DNA of 64,000 nt from Anastrepha obliqua (lineage: Eukaryota; Arthropoda; Insecta; Diptera; Tephritidae): assembly GCF_027943255.1 (NCBI RefSeq), contig NC_072895.1, forward strand, positions 82,152,001 to 82,216,000. Direction: 5' to 3'. This document shows positions 43,270 through 55,499 of the stretch, piece after piece. The notes beneath the pieces are model-generated. The model had not been told where the DNA came from. It made no database searches and saw nothing but the letters and a program-made list of their open reading frames with translations. The translations under genes and the position numbers were made by a program. Numbering within the stretch: the stretch's first letter is position 1; each line of letters starts with the position of its first letter.

Positions 43270-43425
43270 ATTTTATCACCAGTGACCGCGTTGATATTAT
43301 AAAATACTCGTACAAGATTTTCAAGGCTGAATCTAAGCCAACATTCATCAAACCCATCACTACGGGAGACGAGAAGTGGGTTTATGAGTATGAGGGTCGT
43401 TATTTCTTCTACTTCCCTATATGAT
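43270..43425 (+). pseudogene. Mariner transposase fragment
   Basis: One plus-strand frame reads VDIIKYSYKIFKAESKPTFI, then TTGDEKWVYEY, the region around the first catalytic Asp of mariner transposases. Nothing before or after is recognisable. The rest of the element is absent. Confidence 0.6.
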
Positions 43426-43822
43426 GGCGACACTCAGATTTATTATTCGCAACTTATTGGCTCTGAGAGAGAACTTAGTTTGCAGTCTGAACGGTGAACT
43501 AAAAATAAAGGAGAAAACCACATAAGTACAGCTTTTATATTTAGTACGAGTCTTTGGACTTGAGTTATTTGTTTGTAATTCCAAACCGTAGCGACTTGCC
43601 TTGGAAATAAAATTAATTCTCGCTTATCTAACACTAATCACATTAATTATACAAGGTTACCGGGTATTTTCTAATTAATTTGGTTATATGGCATGTTAGT
43701 TAAAAGGACCGTCAATTTATAAAAACTATCAATAAAATTTGAGCCAAACCCTGGCAGTTAAAAATGGGTCCTTGATACACTTTTAATTTTTTGACTTTTG
43801 ATTGAGCAAAACCATGATATAT

Positions 43823-45581
43823 TTTTTTTTTTTTTTTTTTAAATTAGTATTTTTATTGCAACTAGTATAACATTACATATATATACTAACGAGCAATTTT
43901 TGTGGAGTTTTGTTCTAACAAATAATTTGAGTTAATCCTCAGCAAAATACAATTCATACTTTTAACTGATTTTTATTTGTTTATTAGTTTAAATCTAGAG
44001 GTTTTTTACGTTTGAGCCTTCGTTTCCATTTTGTATCGTTAAGAATCAAAGCTTCATTGTTCACATGCTTGCTTAGTCGCTCTGCGTGCGACTTTGCAAA
44101 TTTCTTTATGGTTGCCGTAACCGAATCAATATTGAGGTCACGTTCTAGATCTTGCGTCCTAATATACCATGGAGCGCAAACTGTATGCTTGAGTGCCTTA
44201 GTCTGAAATCTTTGTATATGCGCTGTATTACTATAGCTGGTGCATCCCCATAGCTGAATCCCATAGGTCCAGATAGGTTTGAGAATTTGTTTGTAAAGCA
44301 GTATTTTATTGTGTGCGGATAACGCTGATTGCTTACCGATTAGCCAATGCATATTTTGGAATTTTAGGTCCAGTTCTTCCCTTTTCTTTTTCACGAGCGC
44401 ACTCCACCTAAGTTTCGTATCGAGCGTCATACCTAGATACTTTGCTGTATTAGAGTATGGTAATTTAATGCTGTTTATGTATATTGGCAGGTAGTTGGTA
44501 TTTTTGTTTGTAAAGTTGATGTTTACAGACTTTGTTTCGTTCAGTTTAATGTGCCATTTATCTGTCCAATTGTATATTTTATTGATAGCAAGCTGCAGTT
44601 GTGTAGAAGACTCTATTTCTGTCTTTCCGATGGTTAGTATTGCAGTGTCATCAGCAAATGTTGCTGTAAAGCAATTTCTGCTGTTTGGCAGGTCGTGAGT
44701 AAAAAGTAGATAGAGAAGGGGGCCAAGCACACTTCCTTGCGGCACACCAGCTTTTATCTCTTTCAGTTCTTCGTATCTGACGCGAAAATAGCGATCAGAC
44801 AGGTAGGTTTTTAAGATATTAAAAGATTTTGTTGGCAGTACATTCGTTATTTTCTACAGCAGGTCAGCCTGACATACTTTATCGAAAGCTTTAGAGACAT
44901 CGAGAAATACAGCCGAACAGACATTTTTTTCTTCAAATGTGTTCTCGATGATACGAGTAATTCTGTGAATTTGGTCAATAGTTTAGTGGCGCGCGCGAAA
45001 TCCAAATTGGTGTGTTGGTATTATTTGTTTATTTTCTATGATATTGCTCAGGCGCTTTATCAAACATTTTTCCAACTGTTTTGATAAGATGGGCAACAGT
45101 GAAATTGTTCGATATGATGCTACATCGTTTTGAGGCTTTCCTGGTTTTAGAATCAAGATGACATTAGCTATTTTCCAATAGATTGGAAAGTATTGCAGCT
45201 TAAAGCAAGCATTCATTATGTTTGTTAGCTTAGTAATGATGTTTCGTGAAACTTGTTTGAGGACTTCGTCAGTTATTAAATCAAACACTGGAGATTTCTT
45301 CGACTTCAACTTTTGTATCTCTGCGCACATCTTATCTTAGTTATGGGTACTATATCGCTATAATTATCATTGGCTATGCCATCATTATTTAGTATTGGTG
45401 ATGTGTCGCATTGGGTGTAAAGATTTTTGCTAGATAATCTGAAAATATGTTTGCTTTTTCTATGTTGGTTTTCGCCCACCCATTATTGTCTACTATGGTT
45501 AGCTGGCTGTTTAAGCTTTTTGGTGCATTTCCATAGTGCGTAGTTTGTGTCTCTTTTATTATTTAATTGCTGTGTGTAGTT
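43823..45581 (-). mobile_element. Jockey-like retrotransposon, 5'-truncated, with target duplication
   Basis: ATGATATAT at 43814-43822 and 45582-45590 is a 9-bp target duplication. A T run at 43823-43840 is the poly-A tail on the minus strand. The element contains the second half of ORF2. It lies in sequence without other elements. Confidence 0.92.
43984..45575 (-). pseudogene. Jockey-like reverse transcriptase
   Basis: From the 5' side (about 45575): NNKRDTNYALWKCTKKLKQP, then EIQKLKSKKSPVFDLITDEV, a KPGKPQNDVASYR fingers motif, HQFGFRARH, a broken segment with VFLDVSKAFDKV, and in the long frame 44745-43984 PQGSVLGPLLYLLFTHDLPN, TFADDTAIL with the catalytic Asp pair, NTAKYLGMTLDTKLRW and KPIWTYGIQLWGC. 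The C-terminus has HTVCAPWYIRTQDLERDL. No RNase H follows, as expected for Jockey. Breaks: a stop after FRARH, at least one frame change between 44983 and 44745, and a frameshift near 45335. The palm is intact. Confidence 0.9.
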
Positions 45582-45747
45582 ATGATATATATGTAAAACA
45601 AATTTTATGGAAACTATTCTGAAAATTTACTTTAAAAATGGATATACCTTTTTAGCTCTTCAAAAAGGTATAATATTAAAAAAATAATTCTGAAAATGCG
45701 TCTCGTCAGAAAACATGATTTTTCGAGCAAAATCGTTATCGAATAGG

Positions 45748-45850
45748 TTAGGTTAGTCGGTAGCGACCGTCCACTGTGAGATACACTAAGGTTCATAGCA
45801 CATTGTGGTACTTCATAGAGAACTTGTCCAGCTATCCCTGAAAGCAATGA
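45748..45850 (-). repeat. 3' end of an RNase H-type retrotransposon
   Basis: GGTTAGGTTAGTCGGTAGCG at 45748 is the complement of a CTAACC tail, with 100 bp of GC-richer sequence before it, as at 13191. Too short to hold coding sequence. Confidence 0.5.
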
Positions 45851-46255
45851 AAACTTTTCAAAAATATTATAAAATCCCCGATTACCACAGAGCTCAGGTC
45901 TTCCAACTCACTATAAAATTGTCTATCTAAAGTGAATATTCTTCTAGAGAGAAGATAACAGTGGCGCAGAAGGTGTCAGGTCATCTTTATTATATGGACC
46001 ACCCTGTGCTTTTAAATTATCTGCATATAGAAGAAGCATAGCAAACGAAAAATAGTTCCCACTTACATTGATAAATAAATAAAAAACCAAGGATCTTAAA
46101 TAACTTTCTTGAGGAACAACAGAGGGCGCAATAAAAGGTAAAGGGGGAAAGCCATAAACAGAAACTAGGCAATGACTATTACGTAGGAGTTAAGAACGAA
46201 GTTAAATTAGAAAAACTGAATGAACGCCTAGGAGTTCACGTTAATCGAATACAAT
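45851..46255. other. Unassigned
   Basis: No recognisable coding content. It may be part of the RNase H remnant that follows. Confidence 0.3.
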
Positions 46256-46259
46256 TTTT

Positions 46260-46870
46260 TGTTATACTACATATACTACTCCAACAGTCGGGGATGGCCT
46301 TACTTTTCTCTCGACTGCATCCGAGTACTTTGTTATTAGGCTCATTTGGCTTCCCGATCACAGTGGCATAGAGGGAAACAACCGGGCTGATGAACTGACT
46401 AGATAAGGAACCTGCGGACGGTTTCAACGCGAAATAAGAGAATAGGGCTGCCCTTGTGAATCTGTGGTATACTCCTGGAGAGCTGGAACTTGCGTCATCT
46501 TAGCGAGCGCTAGGTTAGTGCGCAAACGTACAAAGTCGCGAGACCCTTATGGCCACGAGTAGATCGGGGGCGCCCGGCAGAACTTTTAGGCTAACAAAGC
46601 CACAGCTTTTGAATTTGGTGTGTATCCTTACCGGACATTGTCCGTTGGGTATCCACGCGGTGAGATTTGGAACTGCTTTAAGTCTTTTCTACAGAAGCTA
46701 TCTGAAGGACGAGATATAATGATCGTAGCACCTTCCTCTCAGCTGTCCAGTTCTTGTCGGGATAAGATTCAAACATCTAGGCTCTCACTTTATTTCTAAA
46801 CCTACTGATGTAGCAGGTTGAAAATGCAAGTAACAACTGCACATTCGATAAAGATACCAGCGGCTAGCAA
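46260..46870 (+). pseudogene. RNase H retrotransposon C-terminus
   Basis: The plus strand reads VIRLIWLPDHSGIEGNNRAD followed by ELTR and a stop (about 46330-46405). Here WLPDH stands for WIPGH and the last catalytic Asp is present. Then RLTKPQLLNLVCILTGHCPL and GIHAVRFG follow in another frame, with PVLVGIRFKHLGSHFISKP. The order matches the RNase H and tail of the copy at 55500. Several stops and frameshifts; N-terminal half missing. Confidence 0.7.
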
Positions 46871-46919
46871 GTTATTGAAAATTTACTTTTGAGACAAAGG
46901 AAGAATAGGACATTGCCTG

Positions 46920-47957
46920 CGAAGAAGATTACAAAGCGCATCAGCTGGTATTTTTTGACATTTCCGACGCATTAAGGGAAGTGCTGGTTTTCCTCCCCGA
47001 AAGAAACGGCGGCTGAAGGGCATCGAGAGCTACAAAAAGTTTATGGAGATACTGCTTTAAGTGAAAAAATGTGCCAAGATTGGTTCTGACGCTTCTAAGA
47101 CGGTGATTTTAATGTTGACGACCGTCCGCGTGAACGAAGGTCAAAAGCCTTCAAAGACGCTGAATTTCAGGCATTGCTCAATGAGGATCCATGTCAAACG
47201 CAAGAGGAGCTTGCTTCAGTATTAGGAGTTACCCGCCAATCCATTTCCAAGCGATTGCATGTTTTGGGAATGATTCAGAAACAGGGGACTTGGGTTCCTT
47301 ATGAGTTAAAACCAAGAGATATTGAACGTCGTTTTTTCGCCTGTGAATAACTGCTCCAGCGGCAAAAAAGGAAGGGTTTTCTTCATTGCATAGTGATGGG
47401 TGCTGAAAAATGGATTCATTACAGCAATCCAAAGAAAAGAAAGTCATGGGCACTGCCCGCTCATGCGTCTACGTCGTCGCCTAGGCCGAATATTCACGCT
47501 GCGAAGGTTATGCTATGTATGATATTTGGTGGGACAAAGTTGGTGTTATTTATTATGAACTGTTAAAACCAAGCGAAATCATCACTTGGGATCGGTATCG
47601 ACTTCAATTGATGTGATTGAGCTGAGCACTAAGCGAGAAGCGGCCGCAATACGCGGAGAGGCATGAAAAAACGCTCGGCCTCACGTTGCCAAACCAGTTA
47701 AAATCTACCTGAAACACTGAAATGGGAAATACTACCCCACCCGCCATATTCTCCAGATATTCCGCCATCCGATTATCACCTGTTCCAATCGATGACATGG
47801 TCTAGCTGACCAGCAGCTCCATTCATATGAAGACATCAAAAAATGGCTTGACCCGTGGATAGACTCAAAAGATGAACAGTTTTACCGCTCCGGTACACAA
47901 GATCTACCAGAAAGATGGGAAAAAGTAGTAGCCAGCGATGGGCAATACTTTCAATGA
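46920..47957 (+). pseudogene. Mariner transposase, heavily mutated
   Basis: Reading across three frames on the plus strand gives YGDTALSEKMCQDWF, DDRPRERRSKAFKDAEFQAL, QTQEELASVLGVTRQSISKR, LKPRDIERRFFACE, GAEKWIHYSNPKKRKSW, then VGVIYYELLKPSEI and, near the end, PERWEKVVASDGQYFQ with a stop. The first catalytic motif is GAEKW instead of GDEKW. The second and third regions are scrambled by shifts (HILQIFRHPIITC for the SPDIAPSDYHLF region). The copy is related to the one at 60489. Confidence 0.75.
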
Positions 47958-49740
47958 TTCACTTGTAGCCATTTTTTTCAGAATAAAGTTGTAATTTCAT
48001 CAAAAAAAAACAACGAGTAGAAATGATAACTAATTAAATTGCCGAGATTACAAAGGACTATTTAGTATTAATTTTTATACCTAAAATACATATAATATTT
48101 ATAGAGAATTTTGTTTTAACAAACAAGGTTATTTAAATAACTTTAAATATATATTTTTTTCACATTTGGCTGAAATTTCTGCGAGGTTTGTTATAATAAA
48201 TATATTTTTCGGTTTTAATTTTAAAGGTACATGAGCATTTTCATAGAAAAAATTTGATAACTTCCGCTAAATGTTTTCACTAATTTTTCAAATATTTCCT
48301 GACCAAAATCTAGAAATTGAATACGAACTTAGACTGAAAGCAACATACGAAGTTTTAAGTATCATACAAGCGCACTCATTGAAATTAGTTACATATACAA
48401 AAAAATTTATAGCAAAAATGCAAATTTCCTCAATCAACTTACTATTTATTTTAAGACTGGAATACTTATGTAGTCATATTCCCACTACAGTTGCACTTTT
48501 ATGCTTATTTCCGCATGCACTCATAAACTTTTTACAATTCTCAAGTTCACTTCACTGCGCAGTTCAGGTGCCGTTTAGTGCCTGTTTGAATAAGAACTAA
48601 ATTTAGATACCGTAATACATGAAATTCACTAGAGCAGGTACTACATTTGTACAATGTGTTGTGCTCCCCCCAATCTGAGTCCGCATGAAGGTCGCACGTG
48701 GCGTATGATGAATGTTTTAACCCAACCTACCCTTTAGAGATTCATCATACCGCATACACCGATGGGCATAGTTGCATTGTCGATTTCTGCTCACAATTGC
48801 TTTTAATTCTATGAATATTTTTCATTTAAATCCAATCAAGTCATAATGACCAGGGCACATTTCCAACTCTATTTCTTACTACCTATTGTTCACAATATTT
48901 TCATTGATTTTAGAGCTATTTTCGTACAAAGTGTGTACATATACATATGTACATATATAGTAATTAATACAAATTTCAATATTGCTATTTGCAAAATGCT
49001 ACTGACTTAGCCCACCATGCACAACACCCATTCATTAGCCATTCTGGCGCACATCTACATTTCCACTCACTTGCACTTCCTTCCTTACTTCCTTCCTTTC
49101 GCACGTTCATTACCGCCTTTTTTCCCAATATACGTGAATATGTGTTTGTATGTATCTGAAATCCCGCCATAAATTGTTTTTACCTTGCATTTGCAGTGAA
49201 CGAATATTTTGTTTTTTACCAAGGCTCTTGCTCTTGTTTTATTGTTGCTTTTGGTGCTACTTTATGTGCATATTGTTGTTGCTATTGTTGTTAATGCCTC
49301 GAGCAGGACAATGATGTCGCTTCATATTTCAATTAGTGTCAATTGGCCGGCAATGTTATTACTTTTTCCACACTGTGCGGCATTGTCTCCAATTCTACTC
49401 GCTATGGCTGCTTAATGTTTTCCGGCTGTCGCCGCATAGCGTAGCAATTACATAATTACGCATTTGCGCGCGTTCGGGCAGCCAAAAGCAATTTTCAGGT
49501 GTGAATTAAGCAGCTGTTTTACGGCTTTTAATTTTTTATTTCCATTAAATCCCAGCAATTAGTGGATGCAAGTTTGGCCTATTTGGGTAGATATGTATTT
49601 ATTATGTGTATATTTACAATAAAAAACTGATCACAAACATTGTATATTTATATATATGTGGGCATGGTGGTTACCCGATTTTGCTAATTTTTTGATTCTA
49701 GACGTTTTATAATTAAATTTTTATGCCTGTACATAAGCTA
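47958..49740. other. Intergenic, no gene seen
   Basis: No recognised gene. The region 49230-49300 is rich in TTG/TTGTTG triplets. Confidence 0.45.
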
Positions 49741-49754
49741 ACGCCAAACACAGA

Positions 49755-50100
49755 GAGTTGGGATCAAAAACAACCACTCCCAAAGGCAAAAATCTCTTGA
49801 AAGCAATCCAGCCTACTAAAGCTAGACATATAAGCACAGGTGAACCGACGTATTGGCCTACAGAAAAAATTAAAACCCCTGACCTCATTTACTTCTGCAT
49901 TGCCAAAAACTTTAATTACAACTTACTTGCAATTAAAAGTATTTTTGAGCTATCATCTGACCATCTTCCATTATTGCTTACGTACCTAAAACAAATCTAC
50001 ACGGTGTGCGATATATAACAGCAAAACTGACTGAAAATACCAGAAATATAAATAGCAACTTCAAATAACCCACTTCAAATAAAGTCAAAAAGTGATTTAA
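49755..50100 (+). pseudogene. Jockey-like endonuclease C-terminal fragment
   Basis: The plus-strand frame reads GSKTTTPKGKNLLKAIQ, then HISTGEPTYWPTEKIKTPDL and ELSSDHLPLLL. SSDHLP corresponds to the SDH catalytic motif of the apurinic-type endonuclease of Jockey elements, and PDL holds the Asp before it. Only the last third of the domain is present; beyond about 50020 the frame is lost. Confidence 0.75.
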
Positions 50101-51055
50101 CCTTCCGTCGTACACTTTTTTTAAAACATTCGCTTGGGGAAGACCCCAGACGTCCTATTCGAGGATACTTATTAAAAGGTTATATACACAAATCGATAGA
50201 AAATTTCATTTTAGGAAGCTGTCTGGAAGCTCAAGTCTTTAACTATATCAGAAATATGTTAAATACATGCCCAAAGTCGCAAAATCTGATCATACTTGGG
50301 CGCCCAACGGAGGGCTAAGGACGCTTAAAGAAATCGTATGAAATTGCAAGAAATCGTGCTTTAAATGCAAGAAGGAAGGAAGTTATGTCTTCAACTTGGT
50401 TTCTATTCTTACACACTTTTTCTTTCATTCTCGTGATTGTTTAGGGAAGAGTTGCTACCATAGGATAGTTAGTAAATTATACAAATATAAAATATTTGGC
50501 AGTGCCACTTTTCGGTAGAGTTCAATGGCTTTTGAAATTTGAGTTTGGGTTTTCATCGAGTTTCTTATGGAAAATAATTTAACACCTGCTACTTAATCCC
50601 TTCTGAAGGTCCTCAAAATCTCTTTCGAAGTCGTCAGAAGTGTAATAGTAGTAGTAGTTATTGCAAATAAAAGTAAAATATACACAAATTTTATAATTAG
50701 TTATTCCCGTATTAAAAAATTAAAATATGTAAAATAATTTAACGAAAATGGCAACAGCCGTCTGTCGATTTGTTTTCGTGCAAAACAATTATCCAGTTTT
50801 TGGGTTTTAAAAGCAGTTAAACTCTTTTATTATATAATTTCTGTGCCTAAAGGCATATTTAATATTGTAAAGCGCAAGCGTTTATCCCAATGATCCTTTT
50901 CCCCATTAAAGATCTTCAACAGTTGTGAATCAATAAAAAAAAAAAAAAAAAATATTTAAAACTATCACGTCACTTCTAGCCCTCATTATACACATGCTTG
51001 ATTCTAAGTGATACTTTTTAAAATAAACCGGACCTTGCCATGCAACGTTTTGGGC
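50101..51055. other. Unassigned
   Basis: AT-rich with an A tract at 50935-50951. No gene recognised. Confidence 0.4.
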
Positions 51056-51059
51056 ATTT

Positions 51060-51720
51060 TCGTTCCGCGAGAGAGAAAAAAGATATAACGTGGGGGAAAA
51101 GGAGAGAGAGAGCTATACCTTATATATATATCTTAGATACATTTTAGGCTATTTTTCCTAAGTTTTTCTTTGTTGTTTGCTAATTTCTAATGGGAAATAA
51201 CACTGCCTACTTTTTGGCGCTTGTTTGTTGGTGCAAACTTGTAGGAAATATATTTTTGGTGCCTACTATTTGGGGCGTTTTTTGGTCCCAATTTTTTTGG
51301 CGTTTTTGTTTTTTGGTTTCTACATTGTATTTCCGTTTCCTGGCTAGTGCTTGTGCGTACTATAAAGTGCTATCCATTCCGACGTTGTATTTATTGGTAT
51401 TGCCTAGCGGTAATTTGTGCCGTTGCTGCGGTCCTGGAATCGCTGTATTTGTGCGGATGATAAACGCTCAGAATAGTGCGCGTGGTTGCCACGGTTTATG
51501 CCCGGCGTTTACCTACACCGGCCGAGTAGGGTTTTTTGTAAATTTTGACTCTTGGTATTCTCTGCAAATGTTGTGAATTTATTAAGATATATATTCCTTC
51601 TCTCTCTCTCTCTCTCTCATTCTCTGTCGGGTCTTCCACTCTTTCTTTGTCTGTCTTGAAAGTCTAACTTCTGTTGTTTGTACTACGCTACACGCACTTT
51701 TTTAAAGTACAATTTTTGCT
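51060..51720. other. GA/CT-flanked block of unknown nature
   Basis: GAGAGAGAG at 51102-51112 and CTCTCTCTC at 51599-51618 flank a block with a 128-codon frame (51190-51576) that I do not recognise. It is rich in Trp, Phe and Cys and looks compositional. AGGAGAGAGAGAGCTATACC resembles CT-rich blocks beside the Helentron at 27329-27434 in reverse. A decayed Helentron derivative is possible. Confidence 0.3.
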
Positions 51721-52027
51721 TAATATGATTATATACTCTAATTTTTAATATAATGGAAAGTGGCATCCTTAATTAGTATTGAAAAACCCCGACTCCTTGA
51801 TTGCGCGCTTGCTTACCACTGCAGTATTTTGAAAAGCAGTGGCGACAAAAGCCGGCGTGTACCTGTAGAAACATTTAAAAGTGATGGTGCTGATGTTTGA
51901 GATAATATTTGTTCTGAGTTTGGGCTACCACAAGTAGGTGAAACCGTGACAATTAAAGGAAACCGTAGATGAATGCGGCTGTGGAAAATTATCTTGAAGA
52001 AAATCTAAAGAATTTTCATTTAAATTA
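51721..52027. other. Unassigned
   Basis: No recognisable gene or repeat. Confidence 0.35.
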
Positions 52028-52100
52028 AGTTTGTTTGGCCAAGCTCCTGGAGGCCTACAGTTTTAAGCCGATTCCGAACAGTAAATGGATTTTTATGAGG
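52028..52100 (+). repeat. Dispersed repeat, copy 2
   Basis: GTTTGGCCAAGCTCCT followed by CCTACAGTTTTAAGCCGATT. It matches the ends of the repeat at 1011-1105, with the central part missing. It continues into TTTTTATGAGGAG. Confidence 0.5.
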
Positions 52101-52209
52101 AGAATTTTTATTTTGTGTCAAGGATTACAATAAAATAAAAAAAATGTAAGACCACTCTTCATCGCCTGGGTTTGCTTATCTCTCATCGGTGAGGTGCCCA
52201 GGTGGTACA

Positions 52210-52283
52210 TAAAGGAACCCTCGGCAGATATGCAGGCTAGGTGGGAAATAAAATACCACTCTCGTACCAAAATGGCAACACCT
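52210..52283 (+). repeat. Untranslated block shared with 25269-25340
   Basis: GGGAAATAAAATACC with flanking AGATATGCAGGCTAGG. Probably a remnant of the same retrotransposon family as the restriction-like endonuclease ORF at 24290. The surrounding 52145-52480 may belong to it too. No coding part is seen here. Confidence 0.55.
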
Positions 52284-52483
52284 ACATGGAGGTTTCATCT
52301 ATCTCCAAGCTGGGGCAAGCGGGCTAGCAACCTACTTATTCCAATCTACTTATACATAAATAGCCAACGAATCGTCAAACTCACATCCCCGGATAAGTAA
52401 TCGGAAAGCCCCGCTGATAGCTTTTGGCTATCGTATAAAGACAGAGATTAGGCGTCCTCGGCTCCACTAGGAGTTAAAGGAGA

Positions 52484-54500
52484 ATATATATACGAGTATT
52501 TATATATACACTTTTCGCTCATTAAGCACCAGTCAAGATATACTCTGAAGAGCAATCGTTTAATTTGGTCCAGCGCTTGAACCCTGCAATGTATTCCAGT
52601 AAAATTTAAATAGCCAATACGTTTTATATTTACTTGTATAGGTATATTTCCGATAATTTCTAGTGGTAGAAACTCTACTTTAGTTTATGGAAACTTTCCC
52701 TTAACTGTAAGCAAACCCCAAAGTCTGACATTACACAGCTGCAACATACTCGCAATCCACCTATCCTACAAGCGCAGCCTGCCTACACAATTTGTTATAA
52801 TTTATTTAAATCTCGCACCAGCAGCCACAGATAACACGCCGGTGGAAGTCAGGCTCGGGGAGCACGCTGCTTGCCACTTACTGCCACTTGTAACACATAG
52901 TTTCATATAATCAAACAAAAAAGTGAACAAAAAGCAAGAAAAAAAGCCCCACAGCTGGGAACATTTTTCACTTTGGGGAGAAAAGCCAGAATGTGCTCAC
53001 AATGAAGTTTCTACATTACCTTTTAGTCCGACTGGCAGCTGCGGTCACAATATTAGTGGGTGTTGTTGGCATGACCGGAAACACCCCCTTGACCCATGAG
53101 GTGGCATGCAGCATGTCTCTGCATTAGCGCCAGTTAGTTTGCGCCGAATATACACCTAGTACATGCAACACCTGTGGTGTGTAGCTTCATAACCCAAAAA
53201 CCATAAATCACACCTTCCTTCCTTGGCCGGCGCTGCGAGTACTGCTTTGCTTTGCCATTTTTTGTCATTTTTCGCCCATTTTCCAATGCCTTATTCCTAA
53301 CTCGCTAGACAAGCAAACCCGTTAAACAGGCACGCGAGGCCAAGCAGTCCATAAACCTGAAAGGCTGTGGCGTAAGCACAGGGACCTTTTGTATGCGCCA
53401 CTCTACAAAGCATTACACACTTTGCTTGTATGACTCTATGCATTAGAATAAATAAAGAAAATGTCAGTGTAAGGACCAAAAACGTGGCAAGTGGGATAAA
53501 TGTGCAAAATGGTTGATTTTAACATTCTAATATGTTTGTATATTTAAAAAAATTCCATAAGCTGGCACATGGCTGTATTTTGAACCTATTTTTGCCATTC
53601 ACCCGCTCGGTCTGCCTGCACTGCACCTGCACCTGCCAACAGGATATGGACGGGCGTTTACGGTGAAGGCTAAATAAGGCAGCTTTGAATGGGGTATGCA
53701 GCACCGTATAACGATGTGTGAAGGTGTATGCATTACAAGAATACTCACTTGGCGTTCGTGTGCACAGCCTGTGTAGGTATGTGTATGTGAGTATGTTGGC
53801 ATGGGTACTCTATAGCTCTCGCATTGCTCTGCGGCCAAGGTTAACGTGCGCTGTGCAAATTTATGTATATTGAATATCAACAAAGTTGCTGAAAATTTGC
53901 TTATGTTCATGTTAAAGTGATCTAAATTTTTTATTTGAAATTCTATACCCACTCGAGGTCTACGAATATTGCTTCCTTCTCTGGCTAAGTGTTATGGGAG
54001 TGTTAAACTAAATTCTATGTAATTTACTTCCAGCTCAGGTGATATGAGGACGCATACAAAAGAGTATCAATACATATGCACGTAGGTATGTGTGAATGAA
54101 TGTATGCAGGTGATTGTGTGAAATTCAACCGTTTGGTCGGGCTTGCGCTATGAACAAATGAGTTTATATTTATACAACTCAATGAAACCTCATGAAGTGA
54201 GAAGAATTTTGAGTTGTAGCACAAAATTTAGTTTGCTTTTCATTTTCATAGACATTCGAGCTCTGCAAATAGTAAGTTGAGATGGCTGGGTGTGTAGTGG
54301 CAGGTGGCGAATGCCAGTTGGTAAATGCCTGCTGTAGTTTGCTCAATTCTGTGCCTGAGCTGCGAAATTTTGTACTGATTTCGTGCGCAAGTATCGGGTG
54401 TTGTTTAAGAGTTTTTAGAGAACTTAAAAGGATAATAAAAAAACAAAAATATTGTTGGAATTATATTCAGATAATAATCTTCAAACAAATATAAGAAACT
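52484..54500. other. Intergenic, no gene seen
   Basis: No recognised gene. Scattered CA and TG repeats near 53760-53800 and 54060-54120 produce meaningless frames. Confidence 0.5.
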
Positions 54501-54504
54501 CATC

Positions 54505-54640
54505 AACATTCACAAAATTAAGTTCGTAATTGGTGGAGATTTTAACGCAAAATATGTTTATTGGGGGTCACGTTTAACCACAGTCAAAGGACTTGAGTTA
54601 TACAAAGCACGCAAAAAACTGGATGTAACTTTATTTTAAT
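54505..54640 (+). pseudogene. Jockey-like endonuclease fragment
   Basis: The plus strand reads FVIGGDFNAKYVYWGSRLTT, then VKGLELYKARKKLDVTL and a stop. GGDFNAK is the Asp/Asn motif of the apurinic-type endonuclease. It precedes, in protein order, the fragment at 55140. Confidence 0.75.
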
Positions 54641-55139
54641 GGCGAAAACAACATATTGTTATACTATTTTGAATTCGCACTTTACAGGGGCGTTAGAGAG
54701 TTAGAGAGGTTGAATTTGCATATCTAAAAGTCTCCAATTCAAAATAGAATAACTTTTTTATATTAATTGTAAAAATATTTTTAAAAATGGATTTTAAAGC
54801 TGAAGAGTAGTACTTTGCGATGCCGTTGTGGAAAATTAAAAAAAAAGCTTTACCTTGCTCAAACAAAATTTAAAAAATGGCCAAAATCTGCATTTTTTGA
54901 CTATTTAACTTCAAATTGCCAAAAATCCTGACGTGCTGGAGCATTTTCAAGGTCATATTCGTTTTCAGCACAAAAAAACCTTCAGGAAACACCCATAGCC
55001 GTTTTAGAAACTGTACCTCGCAGGATCCGTTGCAAAAATTCTTCAAAATATTCAACAAAATTACTTCTTAGTGGTGGTTACCAAAGATCAATTAGAAGAA
55101 AAAGTTCAAATGTTTGTCCATGAAACTCAGAAAGTCACC
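54641..55139. other. Unassigned
   Basis: Sits between two Jockey fragments that are in the right order. It may be inserted or decayed Jockey sequence; I recognise no motif. Confidence 0.3.
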
Positions 55140-55330
55140 TGGTTGAGTGCACACAATTTCAACAGTAAAACAAACTGCAGCTAACAACCCCAAAGAAATT
55201 AAACAGCTGATCACAAATAGAAGAAAATCACGCCGAAAATGGCAACCAACTCGCTCCCTCAGTGACAATACCAGTGACAAAAAAAGTTAACAAAGCTCCA
55301 CGAAAATTGAATAATGAAGTAAATTTTATT
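55140..55330 (+). pseudogene. Jockey-like fragment between endonuclease and RT
   Basis: The plus strand reads EIKQLITNRRKSRRKWQPTR and continues SLSDNTSDKK with a shift to VNKAPRKLN. The Arg-rich IKQLITNRRKxRRxW motif lies between the endonuclease and RT in Jockey ORF2. Confidence 0.65.
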
Positions 55331-55499
55331 AAAAATTAATCAATAAATCAATAAATTTCAATCTTCAGGCATGTCGCCAATTATCGACTCTAAAAATTTC
55401 TTACCTTCGCCTAAATTAGGCTCTCGCTGCAAGCACTCAGCACGCGATCAGGTGCACAGAATCACAGCTGAAATAGAAAACTCTTTTGAATAGAATAAC

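Noticed and set aside
48271..48600. A 109-residue plus-strand frame
   Set aside because: Hydrophobic composition typical of AT-rich DNA, no motif, no supporting context.
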